Source of the DNA: Bacteriovoracaceae bacterium
Lineage (GTDB): Bacteria; Bdellovibrionota; Bacteriovoracia; Bacteriovoracales; Bacteriovoracaceae
Direction: 5' to 3'
Length of the DNA: 56,267 nucleotides
NCBI GenBank assembly: GCA_018649885.1
Contig: JABIHA010000059.1
Span: forward strand, 1 to 56,267
A program made the translations under genes and the position numbers. The first letter of the stretch is position 1, and each line of letters starts with the position of its first letter. The notes under the pieces were generated by a model. The model was not told the origin of the DNA. It made no database searches and saw only the letters and a list, made by a program, of their open reading frames with translations. Positions 7,758 through 16,194 of this stretch are shown piece after piece.

Positions 7758-9080
7758 TTAATTCTTTACTTGAACAAATAGTTTAAACCAAATAAATGTG
7801 GCACCCATAATTCCAAAAAAGATCATGGCAATCATGGGATTGTAAATTGTCATAGAAACTAAACAAACACAGGCAATGATGAATGCAAGTGCTGGTGAGA
7901 CCGGATAAAAGGGCACCTTGAAAGGTCTTTCCATTTCTGGGCACGACTTTCTAAGTTTGAATAGCGAGAGCATTGAAATGATATAAAGCGAGATAGCGCC
8001 AAAACAAGCGATTGTGATTATCTCTCCCGTTTTTCCTGTCAGTAGAGCGACTATACCAATGAGCATATTCACTACCAGTGCCTTCACAGGTGTTTTAAAT
8101 TTATGGTGGGTTGTTCCCAATGCGCGAGGTGCATAGCCCATTCTTCCAAATTCAAAAGTTGATCTCCCGGCTGCTAGAATAATGCCGTGAAAAGAGGCCA
8201 CAAGCCCAAAGATGCCCACCCCAATCAGAAGATGCATCATTGCCGAATTCTCTCCCACAATTTTACTGAGAGCAAGGGGGAGGGGAGAGTCTGAAGGTGT
8301 GCCGGATCCCGCTTCGTAAACAATGGACTCCCATCCACCAACTCCTATTGAGGAGGTAAATATCAAAAGACAAAGAATCACTAGAGTTGCAATGGCCGAT
8401 CCAAAGCCAATGAGCACATTTCTTTGGGGGTTAATAGTTTCTTCTGCCACATTGGCCACACCTTCAATTGCTAGGAAAAACCAAATAGCAAAGGGAATGG
8501 CCGCAAAAGCTCCGCCCCAACCATTGGGAAGAGGATTGTGAGTGAGGTTGGCCACATCAAAGTGAGGAAGGGTGATTCCTGCAAAAAGCAGTAGCTCTAA
8601 AACGGCAATGACAGTAATGACTAGCTCGAAGATGGCAGCCGTTTTAACTCCTATAATATTAATTCCTGTAAATAATAAATAAGCAAAAATAGCAATTGTA
8701 GTTGTGGTGAGGCCCGGAAACCAATTGGTTAAATAGGCGCCAATGGCAAAGGCAATCGCCGGAGGTGCAAAAATAAATTCGATATTTTGAGTCATGCCGG
8801 CCACGAATCCCCAATTGGGGCCAAAGGCCTTGTGGGCATAATCAAAGGCCCCTCCCGCTTTGGGAATAGCGCAAGCAAGTTCAGTGTAACTAAAGGTAAA
8901 GCAAACATACATGATGATGACAAAGAAGGTCGCCACTGCAAGCCCTAGTGTGCCTCCCTTTGGCAAACCTAAGTTCCATCCAAAGTACATTCCAGAAATA
9001 ACATAACCCACTCCTAGACCCCACAACATGATTGGTCCTAAACTACGATCGAGTTGGCCATCGTCAGAATTACTTCCCAC
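7758..9080 (-). CDS. APC-family amino acid/amine permease, ethanolamine-permease-like
   Basis: The 440-residue product is a polytopic inner-membrane transporter of the amino acid-polyamine-organocation family with about 12 hydrophobic segments. The N-terminal pattern (LWGLGVGYVISGMYFGWN, then FSYTELACAIPKAGGAFDYA) resembles ethanolamine permeases more than PuuP or amino-acid antiporters. It is the first gene of the operon, 34 bp before the ligase gene, and probably imports the substrate. The substrate assignment rests on remembered similarity and context. Upstream, 9081-9376 holds no gene, only a sigma-54 site for the divergent coiled-coil gene. Confidence 0.82.
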   Translation of the reverse strand: MGSNSDDGQLDRSLGPIMLWGLGVGYVISGMYFGWNLGLPKGGTLGLAVATFFVIIMYVCFTFSYTELACAIPKAGGAFDYAHKAFGPNWGFVAGMTQNIEFIFAPPAIAFAIGAYLTNWFPGLTTTTIAIFAYLLFTGINIIGVKTAAIFELVITVIAVLELLLFAGITLPHFDVANLTHNPLPNGWGGAFAAIPFAIWFFLAIEGVANVAEETINPQRNVLIGFGSAIATLVILCLLIFTSSIGVGGWESIVYEAGSGTPSDSPLPLALSKIVGENSAMMHLLIGVGIFGLVASFHGIILAAGRSTFEFGRMGYAPRALGTTHHKFKTPVKALVVNMLIGIVALLTGKTGEIITIACFGAISLYIISMLSLFKLRKSCPEMERPFKVPFYPVSPALAFIIACVCLVSMTIYNPMIAMIFFGIMGATFIWFKLFVQVKN

Positions 9081-9275
9081 ACATTTCTCCTCATTAATAT
9101 AGTGACCCCATATTGTACTGATTCATTTTATTAAATGGGAAGCGAATAAAAGTGGTGCTCAATGGCACGCAAGGGGCGGTGTGTCATTGTCGGAGTGACC
9201 CTGCGGTGTCGTCATGTAAAAAAGTGCGCACCGTGTAAGAATGTCATATTTTAAGTACTTATATATTTTTTCATT

Positions 9276-9292
9276 TTGGCATATTAATTGCT
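9276..9292 (+). promoter_or_regulatory. sigma-54 promoter of the coiled-coil secreted protein
   Basis: TTGGCATATTAATTGCT matches the -24/-12 consensus: TGGCA, then TTGC, with ten bases between the invariant GG (9278-9279) and GC (9290-9291). Transcription would start near 9303, leaving a 74-nt leader before the ATG at 9377. No activator binding site was assigned. Confidence 0.6.
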
Positions 9293-9376
9293 CATGCTAA
9301 GTGAAGAGAGATCACTTTATTAGGAATTTAAGTGAAACACATTTCATCAAAAGATGAGTGAGAGAGGAGAATTATA

Positions 9377-10255
9377 ATGAAGAAGACACTTTTAGTATTA
9401 TCGTCGCTACTAATACTAGCACCAGTTTATGCAGATCACAGCGCAGACCCAACAACTTGTGAAAAATTTGAACGGACGACAGATCGGGCCCAGCGGGAAT
9501 ATGACAGCTTTGAGTCAAGACTTTCACAGGCACAAACAAGAATTGCTGTTATTAGCACTACAATTGGATCAGTAGAAAGAAGAAGAACACTTCTTCAATC
9601 AAACTTATCTCGCTACAAGGCAAAAAAGAGAAAGTATAAGACTGAGCTTGCAAATGCTCCCGCAGCTCTTAGAACTGCCAAAGCAAGCCTTGCTATTCAG
9701 GCTCCCAAGTATAGAGCTGCCAAAACACTTTTAGCACAATACAAAAGAAAGCTAGACCGTCTCGATGATCAAGATAGGGAAGCCGAAGAAAAACGATTCA
9801 AAAAAAATGTCTACAAGCCACAAAAAAGAAAAGTTAAAAGACTTGAAGATATTGTTGAAGACCTAAGAGAAGATAGAGATGATGCACAAGAATTCATCAA
9901 TAAAAACCCAGCTAAAATCGCTGAAAAGTCGAGACAAATTAGAGCAACAGAAAGAAGTCTTAGTTCACTTCAAAATGTTTCAGACCTAAGAGCTGAAAGA
10001 AGAGGACTTGAAGCACTACTTTTTGATTCAGCAGCTGAAAAGTCAAGACTTGAGAGAAAAGTGGAAGCTGCACAAAGAGAAAAAAGAATCTGTCTAAGAT
10101 CAGAAGTTACACTTCCAACAATCAAAAAAGTTATGAGAGAAGTAGGACAGGTAGGATGTGATAACTACTTGAGAAAAGATTTCTACGGCCAGAGTTACCA
10201 ACGTAGAAGACAAAGAGCACAAGACGAAGTCCTTCAGTCGGTCTGTTCACTTTAA
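9377..10255 (+). CDS. secreted coiled-coil protein
   Basis: The 292-residue product has a textbook Sec signal peptide (MKKTLLVLSSLLILAPVYA, then DHSAD). It is almost entirely helical, with long heptad-like stretches rich in Lys, Arg, Glu and Leu over roughly residues 25-240. This predicts an elongated periplasmic coiled coil. Three cysteines near the C-terminus (CLRSE, GCDNYL, SVCSL) and one near the N-terminus may form disulfides. GGAGA precedes the ATG. It is a single-gene unit between a sigma-54 promoter and a strong terminator. No named family is recognised. Confidence 0.75.
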   Translation: MKKTLLVLSSLLILAPVYADHSADPTTCEKFERTTDRAQREYDSFESRLSQAQTRIAVISTTIGSVERRRTLLQSNLSRYKAKKRKYKTELANAPAALRTAKASLAIQAPKYRAAKTLLAQYKRKLDRLDDQDREAEEKRFKKNVYKPQKRKVKRLEDIVEDLREDRDDAQEFINKNPAKIAEKSRQIRATERSLSSLQNVSDLRAERRGLEALLFDSAAEKSRLERKVEAAQREKRICLRSEVTLPTIKKVMREVGQVGCDNYLRKDFYGQSYQRRRQRAQDEVLQSVCSL

Positions 10256-10280
10256 TTCAGATCTAGTTTAAATATAGAGA

Positions 10281-10307
10281 AGGCCACCAACGGGTGGCCT
10301 TTTTTTT
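10281..10307 (+). terminator. intrinsic terminator after the coiled-coil gene
   Basis: AGGCCACC and GGTGGCCT form a perfect 8-bp stem around a 4-nt loop, followed directly by seven T residues. It lies 25 bp after the stop codon. Confidence 0.93.
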
Positions 10308-10351
10308 GTCCAAAATTTGTGAGTTCGCAATAAATTAGGCATAATTTCACT

Positions 10352-11419
10352 ATGAAATGGCCCACACTGCTAGTTGTATTGTCACTGAGTTTTCTTCTAA
10401 TAGGTAAATATTGGGGAAGCTCCCAAAGTGAAATAAGCGAAGGCCCAGATTGTAGCAGTGATACCCAGTTTCTAGAAAAAATGGAAGAGCTTAAAAATCA
10501 AAAACTCAATGAATATCTAGAGCTAAATAATCCCGCCCAAAAATTAGAAAAGGCCAATGAAATTCTAGGCCAAATTTTTATTCTCTTACTTGCTCAATTT
10601 AGTTTTAAACTGACTGAACGCCAAGAGGACTGGGCAACTGAGTCTGAGGATCAAAAATTTCCCCAATCATCTTTTTGCCCAAAAATGCTTGTTGAAAAAC
10701 CACAAGAGAAGATTCCCGCCCAAGCAGCAGTAAGGCCTGATGAAAATGAGCTAAGAAGTTTTTCAGGAATATATGACAGGACTATTAAAAAATCCGATAT
10801 GGAAGTGGTGCATCGTTCGGGATTTTTCGAAAAAAAATCCACTTCATGGACTCAATTCTCCAAAAGCTTTCGCAGTAAACACAAATACTATTTTCCAAGC
10901 GATATTTACAACGGATTGTGGAAAAACGGTCTCTACCTAGATGCACTCAACAATATGAATAAAAGACTCCTGGCTCCCTATCTTGGCGAGTTTGTAGGCA
11001 TCTACCGATCGGTTGATTTCGGTCAATCTCCCGTTGAAGCAGTCATTCAAGTAAAAAAAGAAGACGGCCCAGAAGAGGTAGTGGAAGAACTAGCAGTAGC
11101 GATCCAGTCATACCAGGGAAAAAATTTAAAAAATCAAGCTTCCCTATTTTTCAACAGAGTTTTGAGTCCTGGACACCCTAAAGGCCACGCCACCCACGGC
11201 CAGGGTAGCTGCAGGGGCTTTGTCCTAAGACAGAGCGATAAATCCCACAACGGAATTCATTTCATCAAATATAGAGAGCTGGGAGTTATCATCGGAAGAG
11301 TTTTTTCAGACTTATCCACTGCCAAGGACCATCTGGTGGGAACCTTCCTTCTTTGGCCCAAAAACAAACCCGCTCCCCATTTCCCCATAGACCCCGCAAG
11401 GTCGAGAGGCAGCCTTTAA
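10352..11419 (+). CDS. exported or membrane-anchored protein of unknown function
   Basis: The 355-residue product starts with a hydrophobic segment (LLVVLSLSFLLIGKYW), either a signal peptide or an N-terminal anchor. There is no lipobox cysteine. The rest is hydrophilic and helix-rich. The C-terminal third contains a His/Gly/Cys patch (KGHATHGQGSCRG) and a segment GVIIGRVFSDLS. I recognise no family and would not assign an activity. Its stop codon lies in the first degenerate copy of the downstream 30-bp repeat array, so the array is the immediate 3' flank of the gene. Confidence 0.65.
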   Translation: MKWPTLLVVLSLSFLLIGKYWGSSQSEISEGPDCSSDTQFLEKMEELKNQKLNEYLELNNPAQKLEKANEILGQIFILLLAQFSFKLTERQEDWATESEDQKFPQSSFCPKMLVEKPQEKIPAQAAVRPDENELRSFSGIYDRTIKKSDMEVVHRSGFFEKKSTSWTQFSKSFRSKHKYYFPSDIYNGLWKNGLYLDALNNMNKRLLAPYLGEFVGIYRSVDFGQSPVEAVIQVKKEDGPEEVVEELAVAIQSYQGKNLKNQASLFFNRVLSPGHPKGHATHGQGSCRGFVLRQSDKSHNGIHFIKYRELGVIIGRVFSDLSTAKDHLVGTFLLWPKNKPAPHFPIDPARSRGSL

Positions 11420-11855
11420 AGTAGCTCATAGATTCCTCCTCAAGATCTAAAGTACCTCATGGATTCCTCTCAAGATCTAAAGTACCTCATGGGTTCCTCT
11501 CAAGATCTAAAGTACCTCATGGATTCCCCTCAAGATCTAAAGTACCTCATGGATTTCCCTCAAGATCTAAAGTGCCTCATGGATTCCTCTCAAGATCTAA
11601 AGTACCTCATGGATCCCCCCTCAAGATCTAAAGTACCTCATAGGTTCCCCCTCAAGATCTAAAGTACCTCATGGATTTCCCTCAAGATCTAAAGTACCTC
11701 ATGGATTCCTCTCAAGATCTAAAGTACCTCATGGATTCCCCTCAAGATCTAAAGTAGCTTATGGATTCCCCTCAAGATCTAAAGTACCTCATGAATTCCT
11801 CTCAAGATCTAAAGTACCTCATGGATTCCCCTCAAGATTTAGAGCTACTTCATGG
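11415..11855. repeat. tandem array of a 30-bp unit, about 14 copies
   Basis: The core CAAGATCTAAAGTACCTCAT begins at 11441, 11471, 11501, 11531, 11561, 11591, 11622, 11653, 11683, 11713, 11743, 11773, 11803 and (degenerate) 11833. A partial copy overlaps the preceding gene's stop codon. The spacing is 30 bp except for one-base insertions that make two intervals 31 bp. Copies differ by a few substitutions, mostly in a C/T-rich segment. There are no spacers, so this is not CRISPR. One + frame reads a decapeptide MDSPQDLKYL over and over, but the insertions break it. All three minus frames have stops. From 11856 to 11977 I see nothing else. Confidence 0.95.
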
Positions 11856-11977
11856 ATCCCCACCATTTTCTTCAATTTGGCGACACCAATCAAATTCAGC
11901 TAGATTTCTCTTAACCAACAAAGAAAATGCTATAGCTCGACCCCAAACAAAGAAAATATGGAGAAATCTCTATTTTA

Positions 11978-12847
11978 TTAACTCTTATTTAAATAGAGAT
12001 CCATCTTTTCTTGAGAAAGTGCCACGATGGCCGCCCTTGAATTGCAATTAGAGCATAACTGGCGCACGTTCCCAATCGCCGATGATTTAGACACACTATA
12101 GGGGATGATGTGATCAAAGTGTAGGTTGTATTTTGAATCACAATTTTCACACTTGTTACCTGATCTTGTTATCACAGCTTTTTTGATAGCTGCTGAGATG
12201 GTCCTGGAGTTTACGAGTTTTTTTGATTTCCTAGATCCAATGCCTATGGTCTTTTTTCTAATTAACCCTGCCGTAGAATTAATGGCATGTCCGATTATAT
12301 CTTCTGATTTGTAGATTCCTTTATTTGATAGCTGTTCTTTAAGAAACTGATAATCTTTTGCCGTTTCTCCCATCAAAGTGAGATGAATGCGAAGGCTTCC
12401 GTCTGAATGCGCGCGAGTTTTAGATCTGGTAGCGCGCTTAACTCCAGTCAATTTATCCACAAGCTCTCTTGTCTGAGTTTGAGTTTTTCCCTTAATACTT
12501 CCTAATATTTCATTTTTCTTTTTACCACTTTTTATATTTCCCACTAAATTTGAGATTTCGGCAAGGTTTGTCAGAGTGACTTGTTTATTTGCTAGTGCTT
12601 TATCAGCACAGGGGACATGCCTTAAGGTCTTGGCCGCTAAAACCCTTCGACTTGTTTCACTATCACTTTTATTAAAGTTCTTACGAATATATTTAAAGAG
12701 TGATCCCGTCTTGTCATCACAAAAAAGCCTTCGTCTATTCACCTCATTAATGTGCCTAAGAAACTGGCGTGTACAGTACTCTTCTTTTTCATTCCACATT
12801 TTGGTGTCAGTAATTAGTTTTTCATCAGATAAATTTTGTAGCGACAA
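11978..12847 (-). CDS. HNH endonuclease
   Basis: The 289-residue product ends in an HNH nuclease domain: CENCDSKYNLHFDHIIP gives the first Cys pair and catalytic His, and GNVRQLCSNCNSRAA gives the second Cys pair and the Asn, so the zinc site and ββα-metal core look intact. The N-terminal half (LSDEKLITDTKMWNEKE, then LRHINEVNRRRLF) is the helical extension I associate with multi-copy HNH proteins of Bdellovibrio relatives. The start is a TTG at 12847, chosen because GGGGAGG lies five bases upstream. A mobile or homing-like life history is plausible. No target or partner gene is visible beside it. Confidence 0.85.
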   Translation of the reverse strand: MSLQNLSDEKLITDTKMWNEKEEYCTRQFLRHINEVNRRRLFCDDKTGSLFKYIRKNFNKSDSETSRRVLAAKTLRHVPCADKALANKQVTLTNLAEISNLVGNIKSGKKKNEILGSIKGKTQTQTRELVDKLTGVKRATRSKTRAHSDGSLRIHLTLMGETAKDYQFLKEQLSNKGIYKSEDIIGHAINSTAGLIRKKTIGIGSRKSKKLVNSRTISAAIKKAVITRSGNKCENCDSKYNLHFDHIIPYSVSKSSAIGNVRQLCSNCNSRAAIVALSQEKMDLYLNKS

Positions 12848-13132
12848 AGCGACCTCCCCATTGAAGATAACCTACCATTTTCATCACAATTTTTAAAATA
12901 AAAGATGCCTTTTTATTATTTTGAAAACCGCTGAAATGAAATACAGTAGTCACTCTTAGCGAATGAGACTCGCCGATTTTAAATCCCTCTCACAAAAAAA
13001 TAAATAACCACTGGCCAACAGAACCACCTTTCCATAAAAGCATATTTGTATTGTTTGAAATTTGTGCAGGAATTTTTAAATAAAGTGCCAATACCAACCA
13101 ACACAGGCTCCTGTTAGTTATTTTAAAGTAAA

Positions 13133-13175
13133 AGTGATACTTTTTCTGACACAAGGCAATTTAAAAAGTATCACT
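13133..13175. promoter_or_regulatory. 13-bp perfect inverted repeat (element A)
   Basis: AGTGATACTTTTT (13133-13145) and AAAAAGTATCACT (13163-13175) are exact inverted copies around a 17-nt centre. A closely similar shorter palindrome lies at 13671-13697, so the pair brackets the small secreted-protein gene at 13313-13645. The arms could bind a regulator or form a hairpin; no U-tract follows on either strand. The remainder of the gene-free stretch 12848-13312 shows nothing I can name. Confidence 0.6.
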
Positions 13176-13312
13176 GTAGATGCTAGGATTTAGCGCAATT
13201 CCTGTAATTTGATAATTGGACATCCTTGTCCTAAATATAAAGTTACCAAAAATAATTTTTACTACATGTCTTTACTGAATAGAATTTAAGTTCACTACTT
13301 TTTTTAACGTGA

Positions 13313-13645
13313 TCAAAACTCACACTCTTTTGCAAATTGATTTACTGGATATTTATTTTTGTTGCCAGCTCCAAGGATATAGTCATTTTGATGAGTATTT
13401 CCACTTTCGTCTGCATAAGTAATATTTGCAATGCAAGCCTTGTTATCTAATACTGGCACAATCCTTACTTCAGTTGCCTTATAACCAGAAACTGCAAGTG
13501 TTCCGTGGGAAGCATGAATTCCACCTTTTAAAATCACTCCCTTTTGAACACCTATTTCTAGAAAAAGAAGTTTATTCATTTTATATTCAGAGCCAAAAGA
13601 TGCAGTAGATAAAGCTAGAAGGCTACATATCAATAATTTTTTCAT
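13313..13645 (-). CDS. small secreted protein of unknown function
   Basis: The 110-residue product has a Sec signal peptide (MKKLLICSLLALSTASFG, then SEYK). The ATG at 13645 is chosen because AAGGA precedes it; the open frame extends 27 bases further without a ribosome binding site. The mature region is about 90 residues, has two cysteines (DNKACIAN and AKECEF) and looks like a small beta-rich domain. No family is recognised. The gene stands alone between paired palindromes, which may regulate it. Confidence 0.65.
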   Translation of the reverse strand: MKKLLICSLLALSTASFGSEYKMNKLLFLEIGVQKGVILKGGIHASHGTLAVSGYKATEVRIVPVLDNKACIANITYADESGNTHQNDYILGAGNKNKYPVNQFAKECEF

Positions 13646-13670
13646 CGTCGTTCCTTTGTTGAGATTGTCC

Positions 13671-13697
13671 AAAAAGTGATGTTTTTAAGTATCACCT
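13671..13697. promoter_or_regulatory. palindrome (element B) upstream of the small secreted protein
   Basis: AAAAAGTGATG and AAGTATCACC flank a short T-rich centre about 30 bp upstream of the ATG at 13645. The arms closely resemble those of element A at 13133-13175 but with the centre shortened. Its position fits an operator in the promoter region of the minus-strand gene. Confidence 0.45.
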
Positions 13698-14149
13698 GAG
13701 CTCAATACCTTGTTGTTTATATTAAATAAATTGTAGGAGATTCTTCTGTCTGAAATGCTGTAAAAAAATTGGTAGAATAATTGCATGAATCTTTTTCATT
13801 ACATGTTAAAGAACGTCTAAAGAGTGGTCAATTTTAGAAATTGATAAAAAAATCTGCATTTTCTTTGGTGAGCGATCAAGTTATTGATACCTTAAATATT
13901 GTTGAGTTATTCGAAAAAAATAATAGTATACCAAGAATTAACTTGGAAATATCTGATAGCTTGGAGTCTTAGTGTAGGGTATAAAAAATCGAGTGTACTC
14001 ATACCTTATCTAAACCAGCCTGGCCGGCATATATATAGACAATTCTGAACATCTTACAATGCTGGCCCCCATAATTTCGGTAACTTATGAAATCATTTCA
14101 GGCACTACAGTTGCACTTAAATAACTGTCATTATTAGGGGAGCTTCGTC
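13698..14149. other. gene-poor stretch before the C10 protease gene
   Basis: No convincing gene is present. The best candidate is a 42-codon + frame at 13841-13972 opening with TTG (KKSAFSLVSDQ near its start, ISDSLES at its end). It has no ribosome binding site and could be a decayed remnant or chance. GGGGAG at 14137-14142 is the ribosome binding site of the following GTG-started gene. Confidence 0.4.
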
Positions 14150-16171
14150 GTGACCAAAGATTTTGCCATTATTGTTTTTCTTCTTGTGCTTTTGAGCTCT
14201 TGTGGACAAAAAGTGAAGGACACTTTTCAAAGCTCAGGTGTTGGTCATATTGAGACTTACACAATTCACGGTGATGGTGCCGTAATCGTGACTGGTGAGC
14301 CCGAGGAAGAGCTCGAGGAAGAGCTCGAGGAAGAGCTCGAGCTTGGGCCAAAAAATTATACCGATGGTGAAATCCTTTTAAAAACAAAATGGGGGCAAGG
14401 CGCTCCTTTTAATAATCTTTTGCCTACTCACTCTAATGGTGGGGCAGCCTATCTTGGTTGTACAAATACGGCACTACTTCAGCTTTTTTATTATTACCAA
14501 TTTCCCAAAAAAGGAAATGGAACTATTTCTTATGTATACAATAGGCAAACTATTTCAGCCGATCTTGGTAAGGAAATTAGATGGGATCTTATACCAGCAG
14601 ATGTTAGCTCTCAGGTATCAGATCAAGCTTTGCTTGAGTTGGCATCTATTGCAAAAGATTTGGCCATTTCGAGTAGAACCGAATTTTCTAATTCTGCTAC
14701 TGATGGGTCCCAGTCTTCTCCAAAACTCGACTCACTTAATAAAAATTGGAAATTCAATCTTCCTAAAACTCATTCTAAACCTGCTGGATATAGGGATAGA
14801 GCATTTGATAGAGTAATTATTTCTGAAATCAATCAAAGAAGGCCTGTCTATTTGAGGCTCCAGGGTACTCTCAAGCATGCAGCTTTAATTGATGGCTACA
14901 AATATGACGCTAATAGAAATCTTTTAGTTCATATCAACCTAGGTTGGGATGGATATAAGGACGGGTTTTATAGTCTCGATAGGCCTTTTGTCCTTGATGA
15001 GGGAGATGAGGATTCGCTTGTGGCCAATGTTTACTATATCTATCAGGGTCTTACTCCTTGTGGTGAGCAAGGTTGTGATCAAAATGATTTAGAAGATGGT
15101 GATGGTATGGTGGAAGATCAATTGATCGGAGAATTCAATTTAGAAAAAGATGTGGATACTTATAAAAACATCGCTCTCAAGGGTAGTGTTAGCTTTACTA
15201 AATTTGGCCTAGGAGCATTTTATTTTTTAGAAATTTATAACTATAAAGATGAGTTAGTTTATGAGTTTGATATTAATGGAGGACAGTGGCACGGATCTGA
15301 GGATGAGCTCTATCGTGTTCACGATATTCAAGGAGTCAAGGCAGGGTTGTACACCATTAAGGTTGGACTCAGCTCTCACAATAGAAGAAAAATTGCACTT
15401 TATAAAACTTTGCGAAAATATCAATTAAAAATAGTCAGCGAGGATGTCAGAAGCTATGAGCTGGCCAAACCTCTTGAGGCCCCTCGGATTAATGCCATCC
15501 CCGAAATGATAATTATGGATATTCATGGGAATAAAAAGCTTGTTTTTGTCGACGCTATTTCAGAAATTGATGAAGAAATTGCACTGAGTGCTGAAAGTGA
15601 TAACGGATTAGTTGAAGTTAGCTCTGATAGATTACATTTAAATATAAAACCACTTGGAATAGGGGCAGGTCAGACAACGACTATTTCGGTCACCGCATTT
15701 TTGAAAGATCATCCGGCCTATAAAGTGACAAAGTCTATTCGTATTATTTTGGCGGATAATCCTCCTGCAATGGGAAGCCAGTTTAGCGTCAGAGGTGAGC
15801 TTTTAGATAACAAATTAGAAACATTTAATATTCATAGCGTTGTATTGGATGGAAAGTGTACCATTACAGGTCAACGAGATGGAACTTATCAAGGTCAGTT
15901 TATTAGTGTTTATGATGGTGAATCTTTTAATGTGGACAACTTAATACTACCTAGTGAAGAAACAGATCTTAGTGAAGTAGCACAGCTTACAAAACCAATT
16001 GAACAAACCTTTTCTCCAGGAATCTATAAAATAAAAGTTAGTTTGGAGAGATATGTATGGCGCAAGAAAACTCATTACTTAATGGATACCGAGGGACATG
16101 TGGGTTACAGTATTGATGTCCATTGCTCTAATTTCGATGATTCAGTTGAAAATATCCTCTCATTTTTGTAA
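14150..16171 (+). CDS. C10-family (streptopain-like) cysteine protease lipoprotein
   Basis: The 673-residue product has a lipoprotein signal (VLLSSCGQ) and then a short Glu/Leu repeat linker. Residues about 80-300 match the peptidase C10 catalytic domain: WGQGAPFNNLLP, then GCTNTALLQLFYYYQFP with catalytic Cys104, HAALIDGY with His243, and INLGWDGYKDGFY with the conserved Trp. The long propeptide of streptopain is absent, so activation must differ or be unnecessary. Residues about 310-670 look like beta-sandwich modules, one resembling a pre-peptidase C-terminal domain. The start is GTG with GGGGAG seven bases upstream. A surface or periplasmic protease acting on host or prey protein is a reasonable inference. 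Confidence 0.85.
   Translation: MTKDFAIIVFLLVLLSSCGQKVKDTFQSSGVGHIETYTIHGDGAVIVTGEPEEELEEELEEELELGPKNYTDGEILLKTKWGQGAPFNNLLPTHSNGGAAYLGCTNTALLQLFYYYQFPKKGNGTISYVYNRQTISADLGKEIRWDLIPADVSSQVSDQALLELASIAKDLAISSRTEFSNSATDGSQSSPKLDSLNKNWKFNLPKTHSKPAGYRDRAFDRVIISEINQRRPVYLRLQGTLKHAALIDGYKYDANRNLLVHINLGWDGYKDGFYSLDRPFVLDEGDEDSLVANVYYIYQGLTPCGEQGCDQNDLEDGDGMVEDQLIGEFNLEKDVDTYKNIALKGSVSFTKFGLGAFYFLEIYNYKDELVYEFDINGGQWHGSEDELYRVHDIQGVKAGLYTIKVGLSSHNRRKIALYKTLRKYQLKIVSEDVRSYELAKPLEAPRINAIPEMIIMDIHGNKKLVFVDAISEIDEEIALSAESDNGLVEVSSDRLHLNIKPLGIGAGQTTTISVTAFLKDHPAYKVTKSIRIILADNPPAMGSQFSVRGELLDNKLETFNIHSVVLDGKCTITGQRDGTYQGQFISVYDGESFNVDNLILPSEETDLSEVAQLTKPIEQTFSPGIYKIKVSLERYVWRKKTHYLMDTEGHVGYSIDVHCSNFDDSVENILSFL
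14303..14338. repeat. 12-bp coding tandem repeat, three copies
   Basis: GAGGAAGAGCTC is repeated exactly three times and encodes EEEL three times in the linker between lipid anchor and protease domain. Perfect identity between copies suggests recent slippage. In-frame copy changes would alter linker length without breaking the protein. Confidence 0.9.
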
Positions 16172-16194
16172 TGTGATTGTGAGGATTCAAAGTG

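Noticed and set aside
3045..9080. Calling the operon a standard putrescine (puu) pathway
   Set aside because: The PuuB amine oxidase is absent and an iron alcohol dehydrogenase occupies its place; the permease also looks ethanolamine-type.
11415..11855. CRISPR array
   Set aside because: Units are contiguous with no unique spacers, and no cas gene is nearby.
11459..12051. Repeat-peptide reading frames (MDSPQDLKYL units) as a protein
   Set aside because: The frame is broken by single-base insertions in the array, there is no ribosome binding site, and the second frame runs into unrelated sequence across the HNH gene.
13841..13972. 42-codon TTG-started frame
   Set aside because: No ribosome binding site and too short to separate from chance in AT-rich DNA; kept only as a note in the gap entry.
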